From: Acetobacteraceae bacterium AT-5844
GTDB lineage: Bacteria > Pseudomonadota > Alphaproteobacteria > Acetobacterales > Acetobacteraceae
Reading direction: 5' to 3'
Assembly (NCBI GenBank): GCA_000245075.1
Contig: JH599963.1
Span: 1-64,000 of the forward strand
Length of the DNA: 64,000 nucleotides
The position numbers and the translations under genes were made by a program. The notes below the pieces were generated by a model. That model was not told the DNA's origin, searched no databases, and was given only the letters and a program-made list of their open reading frames with translations. Below, in pieces: positions 1 through 7,710 of this stretch (position 1 is the stretch's first letter; the number at the start of each line of letters is the position of its first letter).

Positions 1-384
1 CGTGCGCTCCTGCCGCTGCGGGGCATTCACCGCCGGCGCCTGGGCGGCCGGGCGTTGCGAGGCGGGCGCCCGCTGGGCCGGACGGCTGGGCTCGCTCCGC
101 TGCTGCGCCTGACTGCGCTGGCTCTGGGTACGCTGGGTCTCCTGCCGCTGCGGCGCCTGATTCTGCTGCCGGGGCGGCGGGGTCAGCGTCTGGCTTGGCG
201 AGGCCTGTGGCAGGGGCGGCGGGGGCGCGGAGGGGCGCGGCGGGGTGCCGGATGCGCGGGGCGGCTGCAAGGTCTGGCCCGTCTGTGCACCGCCCAGATT
301 GGACTGCGCCAATGCCGGCCCCACCAGCACGGCCGGTATCAGAGTGACGAGCAGGGCGGAGGCGGTATGGCGGAGGCGTGGCAT
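1..384 (-). CDS. Secreted Pro/Gln-rich protein, 3' end outside window
   Basis: This gene starts at 384 and runs off the left edge, so only the first 128 codons are visible. Residues 1-26 form a clear Sec signal peptide: a basic start, a hydrophobic core, and an ALA cleavage site before Gln27. The rest is low-complexity sequence dominated by Pro, Gln, Ala, Arg and Ser, with repeated QR, QQ and PP pairs and no recognisable fold. Such stretches are usually extracytoplasmic linkers, so a folded domain may lie in the missing C-terminus. It follows the DsrE-like gene on the same strand after about 80 nt. The function is unknown. Confidence 0.6.
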   Translation of the reverse strand, partial: MPRLRHTASALLVTLIPAVLVGPALAQSNLGGAQTGQTLQPPRASGTPPRPSAPPPPLPQASPSQTLTPPPRQQNQAPQRQETQRTQSQRSQAQQRSEPSRPAQRAPASQRPAAQAPAVNAPQRQERT

Positions 385-463
385 GGGGGGATCACGCGCA
401 AAATGCGGGCGCCGGGTCAAGCCCCACGCGTGGATTGCTGCGCTTTGTCAACGGGCTGCGGGT

Positions 464-841
464 TCAGAGTGTCATGATCTGGCCGGGGCCGACCGCCTCG
501 AGGAAGGTGACGATGCCGGCCGTCTCCACGCCATCGGCCAGTTCCCCCGCGGGCAGGGCCTCGGCACGCAACCCCGCCTCGCAGGCGATGAGGCGGATGC
601 CAAGCTCCCGGGCCGCCTCCCACAGCGTGGCAATGGTGGCGACGCCGCGCCCGGCCAGCAGCTCTTCGCGGGCGTCGGCAAGGAGCGGGTTGTCCCGCCG
701 CAGCAGGTGGCAGCCCGCATTGGTGCTGAACAGCACCACGGGGCGGCCGATGGCGGCGGCACCTGTGGCCGCCACCAGGGCATAGTGAGCAGCATCATGC
801 CCGCCGCTGCGGAGCAGGACGCCAAGGGGCGGCTGGCTCAT
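464..841 (-). CDS. DsrE/DsrF-like family protein
   Basis: This is a 125-residue protein with the size and alternating hydrophobic pattern of the small DsrE fold, which includes sulfur-relay and peroxiredoxin-like proteins. An N-terminal strand (GVLLRSGGHDAAHYAL) is followed by VVLFSTNAGCHLL, and near residue 87 comes IACEAGLRAEAL, where members of this family often carry their conserved Cys. The ATG at 841 overlaps the stop of the upstream ThiF-like gene (ATGA), so the two are translationally coupled. That pairing suggests handling of activated sulfur, but this is inferred from context. The fold assignment is fairly secure and the substrate is unknown. Confidence 0.75.
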   Translation of the reverse strand: MSQPPLGVLLRSGGHDAAHYALVAATGAAAIGRPVVLFSTNAGCHLLRRDNPLLADAREELLAGRGVATIATLWEAARELGIRLIACEAGLRAEALPAGELADGVETAGIVTFLEAVGPGQIMTL

Positions 842-1665
842 GGCAGGGCGCAGGCGGTGGCGGTGACCTCGCGATGGGCGGAGAGGTCGCGGATGCGGGG
901 GGCGTCGCCGCAGAGAGGGCAGCCGGGGTCGCGCTTCAGCGTGAGGGTGCGGAAGCGGGCATCCAGCGCGTCCCACAGCAGCAGGCGGCCGGCCATGCTC
1001 TCGCCGATGCCGAGGATTTCCTTCAGCACCTCCGTGGCCTGCAACGTGCCCATCACGCCGGTGACGGCACCCAGCACGCCGGCCTCCGAGCATGTCGGCA
1101 CGAGGCCCGGTGGCGGCGGCTCCGGGTGCAGGCAGCGGTGACAGGGGAAGGCATGCCCCTGGTGGGACTTGAACACCGAGAGCTGCCCCTCGAACCGCAG
1201 CACCGCCGCCGAGACCAGGGTACGGCCGAGCAGGTGGCAGGCATCGCCCAGCAGGAAGCGCGTCTCGAAATTGTCGGTGCCGTCGCAGACGAGGTCGTAG
1301 CGAGGGATCAGCGCCTCGGCTCCCTCGGCGTCCAGGCGGCGCTGATGGACCTCCACCCGCACCTCCGGGTTCAGGCGGCGGATGGTCTCGGCCAGGCTGT
1401 CCGCCTTGTTACGGCCGATGCGGGGCGTGTCGTGCGCTACCTGCCGCTGGAGGTTGGAGAGCTCCAGCCGGTCGTCATCCACCAGGCCCAGCGTGCCGAT
1501 ACCGGCCCCCGCCAGATAGAGCGCGAGGGGAGAGCCCAGCCCGCCGGCGCCGATCAGCAGCACCCTGGCGGCGCGCAGCCGCGCCTGGCCGGTGGCGCCC
1601 ACCTCCTGCAGCAGGATGTGGCGGGAATAGCGGTGCAGCTCGGCATCGGTGAAGTCGAGGTCCAT
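838..1665 (-). CDS. ThiF/MoeB/HesA-family E1-like adenylyltransferase
   Basis: At 275 residues this matches single-domain MoeB/ThiF enzymes, which adenylate the C-terminus of a ubiquitin-like sulfur carrier (MoaD or ThiS). Visible features are the N-terminal RYSRHILLQEVG motif, the nucleotide-binding GAGGLGSP loop, VDDDRLELSNLQRQ, and CDGTDNFETR. Two Cys pairs (PCHRC and CPLC) would hold the structural zinc. There is no C-terminal rhodanese domain. The start at 1665 gives the canonical family N-terminus; a longer in-frame ORF has no support. No sulfur-carrier gene is visible nearby, so MoeB and ThiF cannot be told apart. It is coupled to the downstream DsrE-like gene. Confidence 0.88.
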   Translation of the reverse strand: MDLDFTDAELHRYSRHILLQEVGATGQARLRAARVLLIGAGGLGSPLALYLAGAGIGTLGLVDDDRLELSNLQRQVAHDTPRIGRNKADSLAETIRRLNPEVRVEVHQRRLDAEGAEALIPRYDLVCDGTDNFETRFLLGDACHLLGRTLVSAAVLRFEGQLSVFKSHQGHAFPCHRCLHPEPPPPGLVPTCSEAGVLGAVTGVMGTLQATEVLKEILGIGESMAGRLLLWDALDARFRTLTLKRDPGCPLCGDAPRIRDLSAHREVTATACALP

Positions 1666-1922
1666 GGGGGAAGATATGGGCGGCTTCCGGGGGCTGCTGC
1701 AATGATCCGGGTGAAGGGGCCAGCGCTTTCCGAGCCTGGGCGGGGCGTTTTGCCGCCTGAGCAAGGATTCCAGCTTCTTCAACGCCTTTCGTCGATGCCG
1801 AAAAGGTGTGGCCGTTCTGTTGCGTTTTCCCGCGTGGAATCATTGCAACGGTCGGGAGGGATTCGGTTTGCTTTATCCGTGCCGGAGCGCTTTCGGGGCG
1901 CTCGCAGGAGAGGAGGATGGCT

Positions 1923-2612
1923 ATGCGCCGACGTTCCCTTCTGGCGGCCGCGGGTCTCGCGGCATTTCCCGCCATCGCGCGGGCGGAGGAGCCGGTCGAT
2001 ACGCTGCTCGTCCTGGCGGTCGATGTCTCCCGTTCCGTGGATGAGGACGAGGCCAGGTTGCAGCGGCTGGGCTACCAGCAGGGCATTACGGACCCGAAAG
2101 TCGTCGAGGCGATGCTGGGCGGCGTGTTGGGGTGCATCGGGCTGGCCTATGTGGAGTGGGCCGGCTCCGAATTTCAGCGGCTGGTGCTCCCGTGGCGGCG
2201 GATCGCCAGCCAGCGGGACGCCCTTGCCTGGGGCGAGGCGCTGGCGGAGGCGCCGCGGCACTCCCTGTCCTGGACTTCGATTTCCGGCGCGCTGGAATTC
2301 AGCGGACAGGTGCTGGAAACCGCGCCTTTCGAAGGCACGCGCAGGGTGATCGATGTATCGGGCGATGGGGTCAACAATTCCGGCCCGCCGCCGGAGCCGG
2401 TGCGGGACCGGCTGGTGGGGCAGGGTGTCGTGATCAACGGCCTGCCTATCGTGAACGACCGGCCAACCTATGGGCGCACGCCCTCGATGCCGCTGGACCA
2501 GTATTACCGCGAATCGGTCATTGGCGGCGAAGGTTCCTTCCTGATCGTGGCGGAGGACTTCCAGAGCTTCGGCGTGGCGGTGCGGCGTAAGTTGATTCGT
2601 GAGATCGCTTGA
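1923..2612 (+). CDS. DUF1194 (VWFA-like) exported protein
   Basis: A 229-residue exported protein. The N-terminus MRRRSLLAAAGLAAFPAIARA is a signal peptide with an RR pair of Tat character. The mature part opens with VLAVDVSRSVDEDE, an intact DxSxS metal-ion-dependent adhesion site as in von Willebrand factor A domains. Later blocks such as SGALEFSG and VIDVSGDGVNNSG fit the DUF1194 family. In-frame ATGs exist at 1917 and 1923. The purine-rich stretch ending at 1916 abuts the first and sits about six bases before the second, so I prefer 1923. The gene stands alone between two oppositely arranged neighbours. Its ligand is unknown. Confidence 0.82.
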   Translation: MRRRSLLAAAGLAAFPAIARAEEPVDTLLVLAVDVSRSVDEDEARLQRLGYQQGITDPKVVEAMLGGVLGCIGLAYVEWAGSEFQRLVLPWRRIASQRDALAWGEALAEAPRHSLSWTSISGALEFSGQVLETAPFEGTRRVIDVSGDGVNNSGPPPEPVRDRLVGQGVVINGLPIVNDRPTYGRTPSMPLDQYYRESVIGGEGSFLIVAEDFQSFGVAVRRKLIREIA

Positions 2613-2716
2613 TGCAGCGGAGGATACTTATTTCCCTGCCAAACTCTTTTTCGCGGGAATTTGTTGTCGATATGCAAAGGTCTGATTGACTCAGGTTAAG
2701 CCAGGGCTGCCTGCTG

Positions 2717-2746
2717 CCCTCCGCCGGTGAGCGCACCGGAGGAGGG
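2717..2746 (+). promoter_or_regulatory. Leader hairpin that sequesters the aqpZ ribosome-binding site
   Basis: The arms 2717-2729 and 2734-2746 pair at 12 of 13 positions (one G-A mismatch) around an AGCG loop. The 3' arm contains the whole purine-rich Shine-Dalgarno stretch GGAGGAGGG, which lies six bases before the aqpZ ATG at 2753. If transcribed, the folded leader would hide the ribosome-binding site. No T-tract follows, so it is not an intrinsic terminator. The pairing is seen directly; a regulatory role is inference. Confidence 0.6.
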
Positions 2747-2752
2747 ATAAGC

Positions 2753-3487
2753 ATGTCCATGCAGAAGCGGATGGCCGCTGAATTTTTAGGGACGTTCTGG
2801 CTGACCTTCGGCGGTTGCGGCGCCGCCGTGCTCGCGGCGGCATTTCCGTCGCTCGGCATCGGTTTCACCGGCGTCTCCCTGGCATTCGGCCTGACGGTGC
2901 TGACCATGGCTTATGCCGTGGGGCCGATCTCGGGCGGGCACTTCAACCCTGCGGTCACACTGGGCCTGTGGGCAGGGGGGCGCATAACGTCCGGCGCCAT
3001 CCTTCCCTATGTCGTCTCCCAGGTAGCCGGTGCCATCGTCGCGGCGCTGGTGCTGTACATGATCGCATCCGGCAAGCCGGGCTTCGAGGTCGGAGGGTTC
3101 GCCTCCAATGGCTATGGGCCGCTCAGCCCCGGGCAGTACAGCATGGCCTCCGCCTTCACCATCGAGGTGGTGGCGACCTGCTTCTTTCTGATCATCATCA
3201 TGGGGGCCACCGCGCCGGGAGCACCGGGCGGCTTCGCGCCCATCGCGATCGGGCTGGCGCTGACGCTGATCCACCTGATCGCCATTCCCGTCACCAACAC
3301 CTCCGTCAACCCGGCGCGCAGCACGGGGCCGGCGCTGGTCGCGGGCGGGGCCTATCTGGGGCAATTGTGGCTGTTCTGGCTGGCGCCGATCATCGGGGGG
3401 CTCGTGGGCGGCGCCCTGGCTCGCGCGCTGGGCGCGGAACCGTCCTCCGCCGACAAGCCGCGCGTCGCCGCAGCAGGAGCGGATTGA
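2753..3487 (+). CDS. aqpZ: Aquaporin Z
   Basis: A 244-residue member of the MIP family, a six-helix water channel of the inner membrane. Both half-helix signatures are present: [11 protein letters not shown] with NPA at 65-67, and [12 protein letters not shown] with NPA at 186-188. The Arg following the second NPA is the selectivity-filter Arg, and the filter looks water-type (FxxxN...HxxAxxxT-like residues around NPAR) rather than glycerol-type. The C-terminus is a short soluble tail. It is a single gene with its own leader, and its ribosome-binding site lies within a strong hairpin (2717-2746), suggesting translational control. Confidence 0.95.
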   Translation: MSMQKRMAAEFLGTFWLTFGGCGAAVLAAAFPSLGIGFTGVSLAFGLTVLTMAYAVGPISGGHFNPAVTLGLWAGGRITSGAILPYVVSQVAGAIVAALVLYMIASGKPGFEVGGFASNGYGPLSPGQYSMASAFTIEVVATCFFLIIIMGATAPGAPGGFAPIAIGLALTLIHLIAIPVTNTSVNPARSTGPALVAGGAYLGQLWLFWLAPIIGGLVGGALARALGAEPSSADKPRVAAAGAD

Positions 3488-3532
3488 GGGAGGGGCGGGG
3501 AGAAGCGGGGCTCCGTTTCTCCCCACGCCGGG

Positions 3533-3937
3533 TCAGCGCTCGACGTCCTCGACAGAAATGCCGAAGACGGCCAGCCCTTCGGCCACCAGGTCTCCCGCCA
3601 TGTCCATCTGCAGCAGGTATTCAGCCGTGCTGAGGCCCGCGCCGCGCTCCTTGGCCATGGCCACGGCCTCTTCCCACTGATCGGCCTCGTAATCGCCGCG
3701 GCCAGTCCAGGCCAGGGCGACCAGCGCCGCCTGCTCGTCCTCGTTCAGCTCTTCGATGAAGGTGGCCAGGGTGTCCTCATCGAAATCCTCCTCGCCCTCC
3801 TCCGGCTCTTCGTCATCCGGATCGATATTCTCGTCGCCCTCGTCATCCTGGATGGCGCGGAGGTGGTCCACGACCGTGGCTACGGTCTCCAGGCTGATGC
3901 CCAGGTCGAATTCGTCGTCGTCGGTGCTGTCGCTCAT
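3533..3937 (-). CDS. DUF3775-family acidic protein
   Basis: A 134-residue protein that is strongly acidic near the N-terminus, with Asp/Glu runs around residues 30-55. A DUF3775-like core follows: TLATFIEELNEDEQAALVALAWTGRG, then YLLQMDMAGDLVAEGL. The start at 3937 excludes an in-frame extension rich in Arg and Lys that looks unlike the family. DUF3775 has no assigned function, and proteins with this helical core are common as stand-alone genes in Alphaproteobacteria. Nothing in the neighbours (aqpZ converging, a small hypothetical diverging) points to a role. Confidence 0.8.
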   Translation of the reverse strand: MSDSTDDDEFDLGISLETVATVVDHLRAIQDDEGDENIDPDDEEPEEGEEDFDEDTLATFIEELNEDEQAALVALAWTGRGDYEADQWEEAVAMAKERGAGLSTAEYLLQMDMAGDLVAEGLAVFGISVEDVER

Positions 3938-4055
3938 GCGGCTGCCCTTCCTCTGGTCACGCGGCTTTCCCCCCAACACGGCGGGAGGCCTTAGGCTTCA
4001 CCTCACAGCAAAGATACTACGCTTCACAGAACATCGCGCCCCGTCCAGCGTTGAT

Positions 4056-4454
4056 ATGATCATGAGCCCGTCGTCCTTCCCCCAGATGGCGGCTGCGATC
4101 TTTGCCACGGCTCTGATGGCGATGACGCCGCCTACCGTCAGCTCCACCCCCGAGGCTGAAAGCGGAATGCCGCAGGAAATCTCTGCCGCCCGTCCGGCCC
4201 TTCTTCAACCCGTTGCCGCCCGGCAGCGCAGCCGGCTGGATGCCGATACACCCGGCTGCGCCGAGGCGGGGCTGGTCGGTACGCTGCCCCGGGCCCGGGA
4301 CGTCTCCACCAACCCGCCCTCACGGGGCGCCCCGGTGGAAGAGGAGCCGCAGGCCCTCTCGCGGGGGATGCAGACCGCCATGCATCAATGCGTGGTGCGC
4401 CGTTTCGACCCATCCGACCCCATCGGGCTCCGCCAGACCGTGTACCGCCTGTGA
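4056..4454 (+). CDS. Small hypothetical, possibly exported
   Basis: A possible 132-residue protein that I do not recognise. Residues 1-30 are hydrophobic with small residues before the end (ATALMAMTPPTVSS), reminiscent of a signal peptide. The remainder is Pro/Arg/Ala-rich with two Cys (PGC and HQC) that could form a disulfide after export. Third codon positions are mostly G or C, as in the confirmed genes here, which supports real coding. No clear Shine-Dalgarno precedes the ATG. It lies between the divergent DUF3775 gene and typA. Confidence 0.45.
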   Translation: MIMSPSSFPQMAAAIFATALMAMTPPTVSSTPEAESGMPQEISAARPALLQPVAARQRSRLDADTPGCAEAGLVGTLPRARDVSTNPPSRGAPVEEEPQALSRGMQTAMHQCVVRRFDPSDPIGLRQTVYRL

Positions 4455-4732
4455 CGCAGCCGCGGGAAAGGGGGCTTGTCGCCCTTTTCCGGCGCCTCTG
4501 CCGCTTGAGGGATCGGCCCTGAGCGCCAGCGCGGCAGTCCCCTGGCAGGGCTGCTTTGCGCCCTTTGCCGGGGTTCCCATGTCGTTAAGGCTCGCTTTTT
4601 TCGGTTTGAGCCCCTATCTGTGCGCCGCACAACAAGCCGCCAGGCCGTTTTCGCCCGGCCCCGCCACATCTCCGGTGGCGAGGGTGCCGGGCTGTAGGCG
4701 CGGGCGGCGCAGCCCCGGGGACTGCCCGCCTC

Positions 4733-6562
4733 ATGGAATTGCGCAACGTCGCGATTATCGCTCACGTCGACCATGGCAAGACTACGCTGGTCGATAACCT
4801 TTTGAAGCAGGCCGGCGCCTTCCGCGCCAATCAGGCCGTGGCCGAGCGCGCCATGGACCGTAACGACCTGGAACGTGAGCGCGGTATTACCATTCTCGCC
4901 AAGTCCACCGCCGTCGAGTGGAAGGGCGTCAAGATCAACATCGTCGATACGCCAGGCCACGCCGATTTCGGCGGTGAGGTCGAGCGTATCCTGTCCATGG
5001 TCGATGGTGCGATCGTGCTCTGCGACGCGGCCGAAGGCCCGCTGCCGCAGACCAAGTTCGTGCTGACCAAGGCGCTGGCGCGCGGCCTGAAGCCGATCGT
5101 CGTCATCAACAAGGTCGACCGCCAGGACGCCCGCGCCGATGAGGTGCTGAACGAGGTGTTCGACCTGTTCGCCGCCCTCGGTGCCTCCGACGACCAGCTC
5201 GACTTCCACACCATGTTCGCCTCCGGCCGCCAGGGCTGGGCCGACGCGACGATGGACGGCCCCCGCAAGGACCTGTCCGCGCTGTTCGACCTGATCCTGA
5301 GCCATGTCCCGGCGCCAACGGTCGACCTCGAGAAGCCCTTCGCGATGAATGCGACGATCCTGGAGGCCGACCCGTTCCTGGGCCGCATCCTGACCGGCCG
5401 CATCGAGCAGGGCGTGGCCAAGACCAACATGCCGGTGCGCGTGCTGCGCCAGGACGGCACGGTGGTCGAGACCGGCCGCCTGACCAAGCTGATGACCTTC
5501 TCCGGCCTGGACCGCGTGCCGGTGGACGAGGTGCAGGCGGGCGACATCTGCGCCATTGCCGGCCTGTCCGACGCGACCATTCCGGACACCATCGCCTCCC
5601 CCGAGGTGGCCGAGCCGCTGCCGGCGATCCCCATCGATCCGCCGACCCTGACCATGACCTTCCGCATCAATGACGGCCCGCTGGGCGGCCGCGAGGGCAA
5701 GAAGGTCACGTCGCGCCAGATCCGCGACCGCCTGTTCAAGGAAATCGAGGGCAACGTCGCCATCAAGGTGAAGGTGTCCGAGGAAGTGGACGCCTTCGAG
5801 GTGGCCGGCCGCGGCGAGCTTCAGCTCGGCGTGCTGATCGAGACGATGCGCCGCGAGGGCTTCGAGCTGACTATCGGCCGCCCGCGCGTGCTCACCCAGA
5901 TCAACCCGGAGACGGGCGAGAAGGAAGAGCCGTTCGAGGAAGCCGTCATCGACGTCGATGAGGAATACTCGGGCGTCGTCGTGGAGAAGATGTCCCTCCG
6001 CAAGGGCATGATGCAGGACATGCGCCCCTCCGGCGGCGGCAAGGTGCGCCTGACCTTCCACATCCCCTCCCGTGGCCTGATCGGCTACCACGGCGAGTTC
6101 ATGACGGACACGCGCGGCACGGGCATGATGAACCGCCTGTTCCTGGGCTACCAGCCCTGGGCCGGGCCGATCGAGGGCCGCATCAAGGGCAGCCTGATCT
6201 CCAACTCCGATGGCGAGGCGGTGCAGTACGCGCTGTTCTCCCTGCAGGAGCGTGGCACGCTGTTCGTGGACCCCGGCGCCAAGGTCTATACCGGCCTGAT
6301 CCTCGGTGAGCATTCGCGCGAGAACGACCTCGACGTGAACCCCATCAAGGAAAAGAAGCTGACCAACGTCCGCGCCGCCGGCAAGGACGAGGCCCTGCTG
6401 CTGACGCCGCCGCGCCGGATGAGCCTGGAGCAGGCCATCGCCTATATCGAGGATGACGAGCTGGTGGAGGTGACGCCCACGGCCGTGCGCCTGCGCAAGC
6501 GCTACCTCGACCCACATGAGCGCAAGAAGCACGCCCGCCGCAGCGACAGCGAAGCGGCGTAA
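4733..6562 (+). CDS. typA: Ribosome-associated GTPase TypA/BipA
   Basis: A full-length 609-residue translational GTPase. The G motifs are all visible: AHVDHGKTT (residues 10-18), RGITI in switch I, DTPGHADFGGEVE, and NKVDR. These are followed by the EF-G-like domains II, III and V and the TypA-specific C-terminal region ending in a basic tail. TypA binds the 70S ribosome near the A site and helps ribosome assembly and stress adaptation, especially in the cold. The gene stands alone and ends in a textbook intrinsic terminator at 6571. The long antisense reading frame over it is a compositional artefact. Confidence 0.97.
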   Translation: MELRNVAIIAHVDHGKTTLVDNLLKQAGAFRANQAVAERAMDRNDLERERGITILAKSTAVEWKGVKINIVDTPGHADFGGEVERILSMVDGAIVLCDAAEGPLPQTKFVLTKALARGLKPIVVINKVDRQDARADEVLNEVFDLFAALGASDDQLDFHTMFASGRQGWADATMDGPRKDLSALFDLILSHVPAPTVDLEKPFAMNATILEADPFLGRILTGRIEQGVAKTNMPVRVLRQDGTVVETGRLTKLMTFSGLDRVPVDEVQAGDICAIAGLSDATIPDTIASPEVAEPLPAIPIDPPTLTMTFRINDGPLGGREGKKVTSRQIRDRLFKEIEGNVAIKVKVSEEVDAFEVAGRGELQLGVLIETMRREGFELTIGRPRVLTQINPETGEKEEPFEEAVIDVDEEYSGVVVEKMSLRKGMMQDMRPSGGGKVRLTFHIPSRGLIGYHGEFMTDTRGTGMMNRLFLGYQPWAGPIEGRIKGSLISNSDGEAVQYALFSLQERGTLFVDPGAKVYTGLILGEHSRENDLDVNPIKEKKLTNVRAAGKDEALLLTPPRRMSLEQAIAYIEDDELVEVTPTAVRLRKRYLDPHERKKHARRSDSEAA

Positions 6563-6566
6563 GGTG

Positions 6567-6599
6567 AAAAGGCGGCCAGGTTCAACCTGGCCGCCTTTT
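6567..6599 (+). terminator. Intrinsic terminator of typA
   Basis: A 12-bp perfect GC-rich stem (6571-6582 with 6584-6595) closes over a minimal loop. It is preceded by AAAA and followed by a run of T, five bases after the typA stop codon. Confidence 0.93.
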
Positions 6600-6625
6600 T
6601 TCTTGGGCAGGCATTTGGAAAGGTC

Positions 6626-6648
6626 GGGGGGCGAACTCCCCCCTTTTT
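6626..6648 (+). terminator. Second terminator-like hairpin after typA
   Basis: Six G (6626-6631) pair with six C (6638-6643) across a CGAACT loop, followed directly by TTTTT. It lies only about 30 bases beyond the typA terminator, so it may be a back-up or the end of a separate short transcript. Confidence 0.6.
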
Positions 6649-6711
6649 CTGCGAATCTATTTCGGGGTGGCTGTGAGACGTCGGTCCTTTTGAGTCCCAC
6701 GGCCGGGTTGC

Positions 6712-6794
6712 GCCGGAGGTCCGTGACCTCCGGCGACTGAGAGTTCAACCCGCATGGCTTTTTCATGAAAAAGCCACCCAGAGCGACGCTCTGG
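6712..6794. repeat. Three consecutive inverted repeats in the typA-ABC intergenic region
   Basis: Three hairpins follow one another. A 9-bp stem spans 6712-6734 (loop CCGTG), a perfect 22-nt palindrome spans 6755-6776 centred on CATG, and an 8-bp-arm inverted repeat spans 6778-6794. The gap between typA and the ABC permease (6563-6882, about 320 bases) holds these plus terminator-like hairpins at both ends and no convincing gene. Confidence 0.7.
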
Positions 6795-6841
6795 TGACTG
6801 CAGCCCGAACCCAAACTCGATGAAAAAAGAGGATGGGGTCT

Positions 6842-6863
6842 GGGGAAGAATTCATTCTTCCCC
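6842..6863 (-). terminator. Hairpin downstream of the first ABC importer operon
   Basis: A 10-bp perfect stem (6842-6851 with 6854-6863) begins 20 bases beyond the stop of the minus-strand permease. Reading leftward, a T-rich stretch (the complement of AAAAAA at 6823-6829) lies about a dozen bases further on. It is probably the operon terminator, though the T-run is displaced. Confidence 0.55.
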
Positions 6864-6882
6864 GGTTCTGCCCTTCCCGGTC

Positions 6883-7710
6883 TCAGGCCTGCCGGCGCGG
6901 GTCCAGGATATCGTCCAGCACGTCCCCCAGCAGGTTCAGCCCCAGCACGGCCAGGATCAGCGCGCAGCCGGGGATGGCGGCCATGTACCAGTGAGTCCGT
7001 AGCGCCTCCCGTCCCACGCCGATCATGGAGCCCCAGCTCACGAGGTTAGGGTCCGACAGGCCGAGGAAGGAGAGCCCCGCCTCGGTGAGCATCGCCGTCG
7101 CCATCAGCACGGAAGCGGTGACGATGATGGGCGAGATGGCGTTGGGCAGCACGTGCCGGACCAGCAGCAGGGTGGTCGGGGTGCCGGCGCAGCGCGCCGC
7201 CGCCACATATTCCCGCTCTCGCACCGAGAGCACTTCCGTGCGCGCCAGCCGCGCGATGGAAGGCCATGCGGTGATGCCGATGCCCAGCACCACATTCTCG
7301 ACCGACGGCCCCAGCACCGCCACCACGGCGATGGCGAAGAGGAAGGGCGGCATGGTCTGGAAGATTTCCGTCGTCCGCATCAGCGCCGTGTCCAGCCAGC
7401 CGCCGGCAAAGCCGGCGATACTGCCAATGACGGTGCCGATCAGCAGGGCGGTGATGGAGGCGATGAGGCCGACCATCAGCGAGATGCGCGCGCCATGGAA
7501 GACGCCGGCGGCGAGGTCCCGGCCCATGAGATCCGTGCCCAGCCAGAATTCCGGGTCCTCGCCCGGCCAGAGGCTGGGCGTGGCCACCATGTCCATCGGG
7601 TCGCCGGGGTAGAGGAAGGGGGCGGAGAACGCCATCCCCACCATCAGCAGCATGAGCAGCAGGCTGGCGATGCCGCGCGGCGTGCGCAGCAGGCGGAGGA
7701 TGCGGCTCAC
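6883..7710 (-). CDS. Peptide/nickel-type ABC transporter permease (DppC/OppC class)
   Basis: A 275-residue inner-membrane permease of the binding-protein-dependent type. It has an N-terminal membrane helix, a periplasmic segment with the typical WLGTDLMGRDL motif, and then five more helices. The EAA loop that contacts the ATPase reads REREYVAAARCAGTP followed by HVLPNA. It is the last gene of a three-gene minus-strand operon, and its ATG overlaps the stop of the DppB-like gene (ATGA). Substrates of the class are di-/oligopeptides, nickel, or other small solutes, and the sequence does not say which. No ATP-binding genes accompany it. Confidence 0.92.
   Translation of the reverse strand: MSRILRLLRTPRGIASLLLMLLMVGMAFSAPFLYPGDPMDMVATPSLWPGEDPEFWLGTDLMGRDLAAGVFHGARISLMVGLIASITALLIGTVIGSIAGFAGGWLDTALMRTTEIFQTMPPFLFAIAVVAVLGPSVENVVLGIGITAWPSIARLARTEVLSVREREYVAAARCAGTPTTLLLVRHVLPNAISPIIVTASVLMATAMLTEAGLSFLGLSDPNLVSWGSMIGVGREALRTHWYMAAIPGCALILAVLGLNLLGDVLDDILDPRRQA

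Noticed and set aside
4385-6814. 809-codon minus-strand ORF across typA
   Set aside because: It is antisense to typA and rich in Ala, Gly, His and Arg with no recognisable domain; a by-product of high-GC codon use in the real gene.
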